Assembly: GCA_963834515.1 (NCBI GenBank)
Contig: CAWICB010000009.1
Span: 248,001 to 312,000 of the forward strand
Origin: RYN-230 sp963834515
GTDB taxonomy: Bacteria > Actinomycetota > Actinomycetes > Streptosporangiales > Streptosporangiaceae
Length of the DNA stretch: 64,000 bases
Direction: 5' to 3'
Below, in pieces: positions 8,278 to 15,432 of this stretch. Made by a program: the position numbers and the translations under genes. The notes under the pieces were generated by a model. That model searched no databases. It saw nothing but the letters and a program-made list of their open reading frames with translations, and was not told the DNA's origin. Each line of letters begins with the position of its first letter. The first letter of the stretch is position 1.

Positions 8278-9807
8278 TTATCGCTGCGCCGGCGCGGCCT
8301 GGCCGGCCCCGGCACGTTCGACGTGAGCTGTCAGGTCCGGGTACCGCAGCCCGGGGCGGGCATGCTCGAACGCGCAGGCCAGCGCGATCAGCCGCGGCTC
8401 GCTCCAGGCCGGGCCGAGGAAGGACAGGCCGACCGGCAGCCCGTGCACCAGGCCGGCCGGCACGCTGACCGCCGGGTACCCGGCCACCGCGGACGGGCTG
8501 GAGGTGTGGAACACGTCGTGGTCGCCGAGCACGTGATCGGTCAGGCAGGCCGGGTTGGCCGTGAGCGTGATGATCGCGTCCAGCCGGTGCGCGGTGAGCG
8601 GGCCGTCCAGCGCCTCCCGGGCCCGCGCGGCCGCCTCCGCCCGGGCGGCCAGTCCGGCCGGGTCGGCCGGATCCCCGCTGGTCGCTTCGGCCTGCTCAAA
8701 CAGCTCCTGGCCGAAGTGCACGAGCACCTGGCGGGCGTTAAGCATGTTGTATCGGATGAGCTCGGCCAGGGATCGCGGGCCGGGGCCGGGCAGCGCGGCG
8801 AGGTAGCGGTTGAGGTCGCGCTTGAACTCGTGCAGCAGCGCGGTGAACTCGGGTTGGCCGAGGGCGCCCGCACCGGGCAGCTCCACCGGGTCGAACACGG
8901 TCGCGCCCGCGTCCCGCGCCGTGGCGACCGCGGCGTCCAGCACGGCCAGCGTGGCCTGGCCGGCCTCCCGGCAGCCGTCCCGCCACACGCCCAGCCGGGC
9001 GCCGGCCAGCGCGGCAGGATCCAGGAACTGGGTGTAGTCGGTGCGGTGGCCGGCCGCCTGCGCCGTGGCCGGGTCGGCGTCGTCGGTCCCGGCCAGCGCG
9101 CCGAGCAGCGCAGCGGCGTCAGCCACGGTGCGGGCCATCGGGCCGGCCGTGTCCTGCTCGGCCGAGATGGGCACGATCCCGTGCCGGCTGACCAGGCCCA
9201 GGGTGGGCTTGATGCCGGCCACCCCGCAGGCACTGGCCGGGCAGACGATCGAGCCGTCGGTCTCGGTGCCGACCGCGAGCGGGACCAGGCCGGCCGCCAC
9301 GGCCACGCCGGAGCCGGAACTGGACCCGGACGGGTTGCGGTCCAGCGCGTGCGGGTTGGCCGTCTGCCCGCCCAGCGTGCTCCAGCCGCTGCTGGACGTG
9401 GGCGAGCGGAAGTTGGCCCACTCGGACAGGTTGGCCTTGCCCACGATCACCGCGCCCGCCGCGCGCAGCCTGCGGACGCAGAACGCGTCCCCGGTCTCGG
9501 CGCCGGCCAGCGCGGGCGAGCCGGCCGTGGCGGGCCGCCCGGCCACCGCGATGTTGTCTTTGACCAGCACCGGGATGCCATGCAGCGGGCCGGCCGGGTG
9601 GCCCGCCGCGCGCTGCTGGTCCCGGGCCGCGGCCTCGGCCAGCGCGTCCGGGCTGACCGTGATCACCGCACGCAGCAGCGGGTTCAGCTCGGCGATCCGG
9701 TCCAGGCAGCGCCCGGTGAGCGCGGCCGAGGTGAGAGTGCCGCCGGCCATGGCCTGCCGCAGCACTGCTACCGGCTGGCCCGGGCCGGCCGGGTCTGGCG
9801 CGGGCAT
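8278..9807 (-). CDS. amidase signature family protein
   Basis: 509 residues. The Ser-cisSer-Lys triad is visible: Lys83 in LVKDN, the cis-Ser within GSSSGSG (162-166) and nucleophile Ser186 in TETDGSIVCPA. The family hydrolyses amide bonds, including GatA and many catabolic amidases; there are no GatB/GatC neighbours, so it is probably not the tRNA amidotransferase. It ends nine bases before mshC and starts 17 bases from a divergent YbaK-like gene. Substrate unknown. Confidence 0.88.
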   Translation of the reverse strand: MPAPDPAGPGQPVAVLRQAMAGGTLTSAALTGRCLDRIAELNPLLRAVITVSPDALAEAAARDQQRAAGHPAGPLHGIPVLVKDNIAVAGRPATAGSPALAGAETGDAFCVRRLRAAGAVIVGKANLSEWANFRSPTSSSGWSTLGGQTANPHALDRNPSGSSSGSGVAVAAGLVPLAVGTETDGSIVCPASACGVAGIKPTLGLVSRHGIVPISAEQDTAGPMARTVADAAALLGALAGTDDADPATAQAAGHRTDYTQFLDPAALAGARLGVWRDGCREAGQATLAVLDAAVATARDAGATVFDPVELPGAGALGQPEFTALLHEFKRDLNRYLAALPGPGPRSLAELIRYNMLNARQVLVHFGQELFEQAEATSGDPADPAGLAARAEAAARAREALDGPLTAHRLDAIITLTANPACLTDHVLGDHDVFHTSSPSAVAGYPAVSVPAGLVHGLPVGLSFLGPAWSEPRLIALACAFEHARPGLRYPDLTAHVERAGAGQAAPAQR

Positions 9808-9824
9808 GGTGGCAGGATAACGGG

Positions 9825-10373
9825 GTGCAGATACAGATGGGTGAGCTCGCTACGGTGCCCGCGCTGGACCGGCCGGACCTGCTGGCCTCGGCCGTGGCCG
9901 GCGCGCTGGCCGCGCTGGCCGGGCTGGCGGGCCAGGTAGCGGTGGCGGAGATCGACCCGGACCTGGCCGACACCACGGCGTTCTGCGAGCGGTATGGCGT
10001 CGGCCTGGCCGAGTCGGCCAACTGCGTGCTGATCAGCGGCCGCCGCGGCGGAGAGACCAGGTTCGCCGCCTGCATGGTGCTGGCCACCACTCGCGCGGAC
10101 GTCAACGGCGTGGCGCGCCGGGAGCTGGACGTGCGGAAGGCCTCGTTCGCGCCGCGGGACGTGGCGGTGGCCGAGACCGGCATGGAATACGGCGGCATCA
10201 CCCCGATCGGGCTGCCGGCCGGCTGGCCGGTACTGGTCGACGCCGCCGTGGCGGCCACCCCGCAGGTGGTGATCGGCAGCGGGGTGCGCCGGTCCAAGCT
10301 GGTCCTGCCCGGTGCGCTGGTAGGCCAGCTGCCCGGCGCAGCCGTCATTAACGGCCTGGCCGGGCCGGCCTGA
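9825..10373 (+). CDS. YbaK/EbsC family aminoacyl-tRNA deacylase
   Basis: About 182 residues, a typical size for a stand-alone YbaK/ProX editing domain that hydrolyses mischarged Cys- or Ala-tRNA(Pro). Supporting segments are ESANCVLISGRRGG, ACMVLATTRADVNGVARREL, the lysine motif VRKASFAPRDV and TGMEYGGITPIGLP near the active site. GTG 9825 has an AGGA eight bases upstream; ATG 9837 is an alternative. Its promoter must overlap that of the divergent amidase gene. Confidence 0.82.
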   Translation: MQIQMGELATVPALDRPDLLASAVAGALAALAGLAGQVAVAEIDPDLADTTAFCERYGVGLAESANCVLISGRRGGETRFAACMVLATTRADVNGVARRELDVRKASFAPRDVAVAETGMEYGGITPIGLPAGWPVLVDAAVAATPQVVIGSGVRRSKLVLPGALVGQLPGAAVINGLAGPA

Positions 10374-10388
10374 CCGGCGAATCGCGTT

Positions 10389-10434
10389 AGCGCGGTGAGA
10401 AAGTGGTCACCGGTGACCACAAAGTAACCGCGCT
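10389..10434. terminator. nested double palindrome, probable bidirectional terminator
   Basis: An inner 18-base perfect palindrome, GTGGTCACCGGTGACCAC (10403-10420), is enclosed by outer arms AGCGCGGT (10389-10396) and ACCGCGCT (10427-10434). It lies between two convergent genes, so a shared terminator is the simplest role. There is no U-tract, and the inner symmetry would equally suit a protein-binding site. Confidence 0.55.
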
Positions 10435-10448
10435 GACGAAGAACCGGG

Positions 10449-11231
10449 CTACGGCAGCCAGGAGACGTGGCCGTGCAGGGCCGCGTAGCCCACGAACGCG
10501 CCGGTGTCGATGAGCGCGTGCGCGATGATCATGGGCGTCACCCGGCGCCAGCGGCGGTACAGCACACCGAAGATCAAGCCCATGATGGCGTTCCCGATGA
10601 ACCCGCCGAAGCCCTGGTACAGGTGGTAGGACCCGCGCAGCAGCGCGCTGACCAGGATGGCCTTGCCCGGCGTCCAGCCAAGCTGGTCCAGGCGGCGGAG
10701 CAGGTAGCCGAGGACCAGGATCTCTTCCAGGACGCCGTTCTGCGTGGCGTCCAGGATCAGCACCGGGATCCGCCACCACACGGCGGGCAGGTTCTCCGGG
10801 ACCACGTTGAGCGCGATGCCGAGCTTGTACGCGGCCAGGTACAGGGCCAGCCCCGAGCCGCCGATCAGCGCGGCCAGCACGGCGCCCTTGGCCAGGTCCC
10901 GGCCGGGCTGGCTGGCGTCCAGGCCCAGCGCCGAGGACGGCGTCTCGCCTTCCCGGGCCAGCAGGTAGAACACGAGGGCCACCGGGACCAGCGTGGTCAG
11001 GATGCTGGCCAGCTGCAGGGTCAGGTCCAGCCACGGCCGGCCCGGCGCCAGCGACCCGACCAGCAGGGCCTGCTGCTTGCCGAGTGACTTGCTGGCGGTC
11101 AGCGAGCCGATCAGGTTGATGATGGCGAACAGCGCGCTCGCGCCCAGCGACACCCCGAACACGACGACGATCTCCCAGCCGATGAGGCGCCTGGTCAGCG
11201 GCCTGAGGCTGGTTTCCTGCAGCTGGGTCAC
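10449..11231 (-). CDS. CPBP family intramembrane glutamic endopeptidase
   Basis: 260 residues, about seven or eight hydrophobic helices. CPBP motifs are present: paired glutamates in NGVLEEILVLGYLLRRL, the RGSYHLYQGF histidine segment and HALIDTGAFVGY near the C-terminus. The family (Rce1/Abi-related) cleaves membrane-associated substrates or serves in bacteriocin immunity. It is a single gene, convergent with the YbaK-like gene. Confidence 0.88.
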   Translation of the reverse strand: MTQLQETSLRPLTRRLIGWEIVVVFGVSLGASALFAIINLIGSLTASKSLGKQQALLVGSLAPGRPWLDLTLQLASILTTLVPVALVFYLLAREGETPSSALGLDASQPGRDLAKGAVLAALIGGSGLALYLAAYKLGIALNVVPENLPAVWWRIPVLILDATQNGVLEEILVLGYLLRRLDQLGWTPGKAILVSALLRGSYHLYQGFGGFIGNAIMGLIFGVLYRRWRRVTPMIIAHALIDTGAFVGYAALHGHVSWLP

Positions 11232-11372
11232 GTGAGGACTTTAGCCGTGCGATCTGGCTGGCCTGCCCGCTGCGCGGCCTGCACAGGGCAACCTGCAGCA
11301 GTTCCGCAGTTTTCTTCCAGCTAGTCCACAGTTGTCCTTTAGGTCAACCTCGGCCAATCTTCAGGTTCAGGG

Positions 11373-11449
11373 CGGGTTCACCGGCCAGGGAGCGGGTTCA
11401 CCGGCCAGGTGGGCGGGTTCACCGGCCGAGAGGCCGGATTCACCGGCCA
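11373..11449 (+). repeat. four spaced copies of a 15-base unit
   Basis: The unit CGGGTTCACCGGCCA occurs at 11373, 11393, 11414 and (as CGGATTCACCGGCC) about 11436, at spacings of 20-22 bases. The regular phase would place copies on nearly the same DNA face at two turns, which fits either a minisatellite or an array of protein-binding sites. Confidence 0.7.
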
Positions 11450-11567
11450 ACGGTGACATATCACGTGTCCGGTGCGCAAAATCCGGACAATTCACGCAGA
11501 ACTCGCACCTCCTACGTGAAATGTCAGTCCTTGTCGGTGATCGGGGCCCGGCGATGCGGTGGGGTAG

Positions 11568-11635
11568 CGGAGGCGAAGGCGAAGGCGGAGGCGGAGGCGA
11601 AGGCGGAGGCGGGCGGCGGAGGCGAAGGCGGAGTG
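11568..11635 (+). repeat. hexanucleotide purine-rich tandem repeat
   Basis: A run of GAAGGC and GGAGGC hexamers, about eleven units with one irregular stretch. It is low-complexity and probably slips during replication; no gene is disrupted. Confidence 0.7.
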
Positions 11636-11780
11636 GCGGCGGACAGACCCGGGGTGGAGCGCGCAAAGCACTGGCCGCCGTGTCGCGCAGGAACACGGCG
11701 GCCAGTGGCTCTGGGCTACGGGCTATTCGGCGCTGATCGCGGTCAGCCGACCGCGCAGGCTCTTTATATAGAGGTCTGTC

Positions 11781-12014
11781 TCAGACCAGCAGGTCGTCGA
11801 ACTCACCGAGCTTGACGCCCTCGATGAGCGCGGCGATCTCGGCCTGGGTGTAGATAAGGGCCGGGCCCTCCGGATTACGCGAATTGCGCACCGCGAACTC
11901 GCCCTCGTTCAGCCGGGCTACCTCGACACACGTCCCCTGGGAGTTGCTGATGCTGCTCTTGCGCCAGCACGCATCCACCAAGTCGGTGGCAGGCATTCCG
12001 TTGTATGTGTTCAT
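11781..12014 (-). CDS. DUF397 domain-containing protein
   Basis: 77 residues. The family core is clear: WRKSSISNSQGTCVEVARL, VRNSRNPEGPALIYT and a C-terminal helix. DUF397 proteins are almost always encoded directly after an XRE/DUF5753 regulator, as here: the regulator's TAG is immediately followed by this ATG. In Streptomyces the pair behaves as a regulator with a small antagonist or partner; toxin-antitoxin behaviour has been proposed for the Scr1-type pair. Confidence 0.93.
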   Translation of the reverse strand: MNTYNGMPATDLVDACWRKSSISNSQGTCVEVARLNEGEFAVRNSRNPEGPALIYTQAEIAALIEGVKLGEFDDLLV

Positions 12015-12884
12015 CTATCCGACTTCCTCAAGCATCCCGCTCAGGATTTCCGTGGTGTGTTCAGGCGACTCGCTCTCCACACTGAGGCGTTCCATGACCT
12101 CGGTGTAGCGTTCCACGTCGTCGCGTTTATCCAGGTAGAGGGAACTCGTGAGCTGCTCGACATAGACGACGTCGGGGAGGTCAACCTCGGGGAACCGGAG
12201 GATGGTGAACGCCCCGCCTTCGGCCGCATGACCCCCGGAGCTGAACGGGACGACCTGGAGCGTGATGTTCGGCTCCCTGGTCACCTCGATCAGCCGCTCG
12301 AGCTGCGCGCGCATCACCTCCTTGCCCCCAATCGGCCGCCGCAGCGCGGCTTCGTCCACTACCGCCCACAGGCGCGGTGCGTCCGGCTTGCCCAGCAGTT
12401 CCTGCCGGGCCACGCGCAGGCTCACCCTGCGCTCGATCTCCTCGGCAGACGCCCCTGGCTGGCCGAGTTTGACGACCGCCCTGGCGTAGTCGGCCGTCTG
12501 GAGCAGTCCGGGGACGAACTGGACCTCGTAGAGCCTGATCAGAGCCGCGGCCTCTTCCAGACCGACATAAACCTGGAACCAGTCCGGCAGCACATCGCCG
12601 TACTTGTGCCACCAGCCTGGAGAATTCGCTTCCCTGGCCAGCGCCACCAAGGTGGCCCGCTCGGTCTCGTCGGTTACCCCGTACAACTCCAGCAGGTCAA
12701 CAACGTCACGCTCCTTGAAGCTGACCCGGCCGAGCTCCATGCGGCTGATCTTGGACCCGGATGCGCGGATGGCGTACCCGGCGTCCTCGCGCGTGACTCC
12801 CCTGGCCTCACGCAACCGCCGCAGCTGGGTGCCGAGAAGGATTCGCAGGACCGTGGGTCCGCTCCCCGGCTGTACTGAGATCAC
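12015..12884 (-). CDS. XRE-family helix-turn-helix regulator with DUF5753 domain
   Basis: 289 residues. Residues about 15-80 form the HTH (LGTQLRRLREARGVTREDAG, then ASGSKISRMELGRVSFKERD); residues about 95-280 form the DUF5753 (Scr1-type) domain with WFQVYVGLEEAAALIRLYE, VPGLLQTADYARAV and the late LTSSLYLDKRDDVERY. These regulators control developmental or stress genes with their DUF397 partner, which follows without a gap. A divergent ATP-binding protein gene shares the upstream region, which holds two GCACGTGC palindromes. Confidence 0.93.
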   Translation of the reverse strand: MISVQPGSGPTVLRILLGTQLRRLREARGVTREDAGYAIRASGSKISRMELGRVSFKERDVVDLLELYGVTDETERATLVALAREANSPGWWHKYGDVLPDWFQVYVGLEEAAALIRLYEVQFVPGLLQTADYARAVVKLGQPGASAEEIERRVSLRVARQELLGKPDAPRLWAVVDEAALRRPIGGKEVMRAQLERLIEVTREPNITLQVVPFSSGGHAAEGGAFTILRFPEVDLPDVVYVEQLTSSLYLDKRDDVERYTEVMERLSVESESPEHTTEILSGMLEEVG

Positions 12885-12953
12885 TCCAACCCCCCAGCTA
12901 TTCCCTCAGAAATCCGTCAGCAGCTCCTCCCGCTTGAGGCTCCTAAACGGTTC

Positions 12954-12986
12954 GCACGTGCGATTCGCATTTTCATCTGCACGTGC
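12954..12986. promoter_or_regulatory. paired GCACGTGC palindromes between divergent genes
   Basis: The same 8-base palindrome occurs at 12954-12961 and 12979-12986, 25 bases apart, between the XRE regulator and the ATP-binding protein gene. The spacing is close to two and a half helical turns. It is a candidate operator for the XRE regulator (inference). Confidence 0.45.
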
Positions 12987-13124
12987 ATCCGCCCTTGCGC
13001 CTGCAAGGTATATCGAGGATGATAGCGCTTGCGCGCCACCTGTACGACTAAGTGCCAGGAGACAGACGGGAACCCGATGACCGCACACCGGGCGGCCTCG
13101 CCAGTCACAACGGAGGTCAACAGC

Positions 13125-13634
13125 GTGGGCCAAGAGTGGCTCCTTTCCTCCCCCGGGGAGCCCGCCGGACAGCGCTACACCAGCCCACTGCGCCCGCCCG
13201 TGCCCGCGCTCGACGAGCTGGCCGCGACGCAGCCGTCCGCCACCTGCGGCCTGCGCGCCGTGCCCGAGGCGGTCCGGACGGCCCGTGACTTCACCGGCAC
13301 CGTGCTGCTCGACTGGGAGCTGCCTGACCTGGTCAACGTGGCCGGGCTGGTGGTCTCCGAGCTGGTCACCAACGCGCTGCGGCACGGTATGGCCGAGACC
13401 CGGCGGCGCCCCGACGAATGCCCGATCCGGCTCCGGCTGCTTGGCCAGGCCCCGTACGTCATGATCATGGTCACCGACCCCGGCCGCGGCATCCCGGTGC
13501 TGCGCGACCCGGACCCTTGTGACGAGAACGGGCGCGGGCTGAACGTGGTTGAGTCGTGCTGCGTCCGGTGGGGCTGGCATCTGCTGGACGAGGGCGGCAA
13601 GGTGGTCTGGGCGCTGCTGCATCCTGATACCTGA
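13125..13634 (+). CDS. ATP-binding protein, RsbW/anti-sigma-type histidine-kinase fold
   Basis: A single HATPase domain of the serine-kinase/anti-sigma type: VVSELVTNALRHG is the N-box with the Mg-coordinating Asn, MIMVTDPGRGIPVLRDP the G1 box and ENGRGLNVVESC the ATP lid. Such proteins act as anti-sigma factors or as partners of XRE/DUF397 pairs. GTG 13125 has GGAGG seven bases upstream and is preferred; ATG 13077 in the same frame would add 16 residues. Confidence 0.85.
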   Translation: MGQEWLLSSPGEPAGQRYTSPLRPPVPALDELAATQPSATCGLRAVPEAVRTARDFTGTVLLDWELPDLVNVAGLVVSELVTNALRHGMAETRRRPDECPIRLRLLGQAPYVMIMVTDPGRGIPVLRDPDPCDENGRGLNVVESCCVRWGWHLLDEGGKVVWALLHPDT

Positions 13635-13757
13635 AAACGGGCACAGTTCGGCCTAGGCAACGGTGATCCGCGCGGCTAAGCTCCTTGGCGCCGCCGCCCC
13701 GGTGATCCGTGGTGAGCCGCACGGCACGCCTGTCCGGAAATCACCCAGGGAGCAGCG

Positions 13758-14252
13758 ATGTACCAGCCCTATCCGACCGGCGGGCCAGCGGAGCCGGAGC
13801 AGCAGCGCCCGGCACCGCCGACCCCCGTGCTTCAGGCCGTGAAGCTGATGTACGCGGGCGCGGCGGTGAGCGCGATCAGCCTCATCGTCACGTTGCTGAC
13901 CATCGGCAGCCTGAAGACCGCGATACATAACGCCGATCCGTCGCTGACGGCCACCAAGCTGCACTCCGCCGAAGTGGCGGCGGTGGCCGTCGCCGTGATC
14001 TTCGGCCTGATCGGGATCGGCCTGTGGCTGTGGATGGGCTATGCGAACAAGGCCGGCAAGAACTGGGCCCGGATCACCGCGACCGTGTTCTTCGGGCTGG
14101 ACACCCTGTCCGTGCTGACCAGCTTCCGGCAGGCCGAGCCGATCCTGAGCCGGGTGGTCACGCTGGTCATCTGGCTGATCGGGCTGGGCGCGATCGTGCT
14201 GCTGTACCAGCGCGAGTCGAGCGCCTACTTCACGGCATCGAAAAAGCGCTAG
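13758..14252 (+). CDS. four-helix membrane protein of unknown function
   Basis: 164 residues: a Pro-rich cytoplasmic N-terminus of about 25 residues (QQRPAPPTPV), then four hydrophobic helices (about 30-52, 72-95, 103-122, 130-150) and a basic C-terminus. The layout matches small actinobacterial integral membrane proteins annotated only as hypothetical. ATG 13758 has an AGGGAGC-type ribosome site just upstream. It converges with the TrmH gene, with a ten-base gap. Confidence 0.75.
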   Translation: MYQPYPTGGPAEPEQQRPAPPTPVLQAVKLMYAGAAVSAISLIVTLLTIGSLKTAIHNADPSLTATKLHSAEVAAVAVAVIFGLIGIGLWLWMGYANKAGKNWARITATVFFGLDTLSVLTSFRQAEPILSRVVTLVIWLIGLGAIVLLYQRESSAYFTASKKR

Positions 14253-14261
14253 GCCGCCCGC

Positions 14262-15092
14262 CTAGGGCATGGCCAGGGCGTGGCAGGCAACTGCGGCCGC
14301 CGCGACCACGTTGAGCGAGTCCACCCCCAGGGCGATGGCCGTGGTGCTCATCGGGATGCACACCGCCTGGTCGGCCTCGCGCATCCAGCGGCTGGACAGC
14401 CCGTCGCCCTCACAGCCGAGCAGCAGCGCGACCCGGTCCGGTGCCGCCGCCCCGGCGGGCAGCGCGGCACCGATCGGCACGGCTGACTGGTCCGGGGTGA
14501 GGGCCAGCAGCCGGAAGCCCGCCCCGCGCAGTTGGGCCAGCCCGCCGTACCAGTCATCCATCCTGGTGTACGGCACCGCGAACACCGCGCCCATGGACAC
14601 CTTGACCGCCCGCCGGTAGAGCGGGTCGGCGCAGCGCGGGGACAGGATCACCGCGTCCGCGCCGAATGCGGCAGCGCAGCGGAACACCGCACCCACGTTG
14701 CCGTGGTCGACCAGATCCTCGAGCACCACCACCCGCCGGGCCGTGGCCAGCACCTGGCGCACGGTCGGCAGCGCAGGCCGGGCCACCGCGGCCAGCGCGC
14801 CCCGGTGCACCCGGTAGCCGGTCAGCCGGCGGGCCACGTCTTCGTCAACCAGGTAGACCGGTGCGGCGCAGTCGCCTGCCAGCTCAGCCAGCCGGGTCAG
14901 GCCAGCCGCGGTGAGCAGCATCGACCGGACGGTGTACCCGGCCGACAGCGCGCGACGGATCACCTTGTCCCCCTCGGCAACGAACAGCCCGTACCGTGCC
15001 TCCAGGCTGGTGCGCAGCTCGGCGTCGGTCAGCGCCACATAGTCGGCCAGGCGCGGGTCGGCGGGGTCGGTGATCTCGATCGGGCTAGCCAC
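14262..15092 (-). CDS. TrmH/SpoU family rRNA or tRNA 2'-O-methyltransferase
   Basis: 276 residues with an N-terminal RNA-binding substrate domain and the C-terminal SPOUT fold. SAM-binding and knot motifs are DHGNVGAVFRCAAAFGADAV, VSMGAVFAVPY, LLLGCEGDGLS and IPMSTTAIALGVDSLNVVAA. The enzyme methylates ribose 2'-O groups in rRNA or tRNA; the exact site is not predictable. The GTG start at 15092 lies four bases from a dispersed GC-rich repeat, so there is no room for a normal leader outside that repeat. Confidence 0.88.
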   Translation of the reverse strand: MASPIEITDPADPRLADYVALTDAELRTSLEARYGLFVAEGDKVIRRALSAGYTVRSMLLTAAGLTRLAELAGDCAAPVYLVDEDVARRLTGYRVHRGALAAVARPALPTVRQVLATARRVVVLEDLVDHGNVGAVFRCAAAFGADAVILSPRCADPLYRRAVKVSMGAVFAVPYTRMDDWYGGLAQLRGAGFRLLALTPDQSAVPIGAALPAGAAAPDRVALLLGCEGDGLSSRWMREADQAVCIPMSTTAIALGVDSLNVVAAAAVACHALAMP

Positions 15093-15095
15093 CCT

Positions 15096-15253
15096 GCTGT
15101 ATTACCCCGGGGGGACGACCCCCCGGAACCCCCCGCTCGCCGCTGCGCGCCGAACGCTGTGCTAGCCCGGGGGGACGACCCCCCGGAACCCCCCGCTCGC
15201 CGCTGCGCGCCGAACGCTGTGCTCGCGAGCACCCGCCTGCGGCGGGCCCCGCC
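15096..15253 (-). repeat. dispersed GC-rich repeat, copy A (with a 60-base tandem tail)
   Basis: Reading on the minus strand: a head with GCGGGGCCCGCCGCAGGCGG, then a tail module that includes a CCGGGGGGTCGTCCCCCCGG hairpin and is present twice. The two tail copies, 15106-15163 and 15166-15223 on the plus strand, are identical over 58 bases. The element ends in AATACAGC just before the TrmH start. Related copies lie at 30291-30425 and 31853-31948. Confidence 0.85.
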
Positions 15254-15432
15254 TCGCCGGCGCATACCCGGTCCCCGCCCGCAGACGTCTGGGGCGGGCC
15301 CCAGCCTCCCCGGCGCAGCACCACCAGCCGCAGTCATGACAACCTCAGTAACCGCCTGATCTGTGCCGCATGGCCCGGATAAAGTCGAGCCGCCAGGCCG
15401 GGGGGACCCGGATCTCGCGATCGAGGGATGAC

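Larger units (their letters stand above)
11232..11780. other. non-coding stretch with two minisatellites
   Basis: About 550 bases with no convincing gene: all open frames are low-complexity read-through of the repeats. It contains an AT-richer upstream region for the CPBP gene, a four-copy 15-base repeat (11373-11449), an inverted pair TGTCCGG (11466-11472) / CCGGACA (11483-11489), and a purine-rich GAAGGCGGAGGC-type tract (11568-11635). Confidence 0.6.

Noticed and set aside
11367..11696. 109-residue minus-strand frame through the minisatellites
   Set aside because: Pro/Ser low-complexity generated by the repeats, no start signal and no family resemblance.
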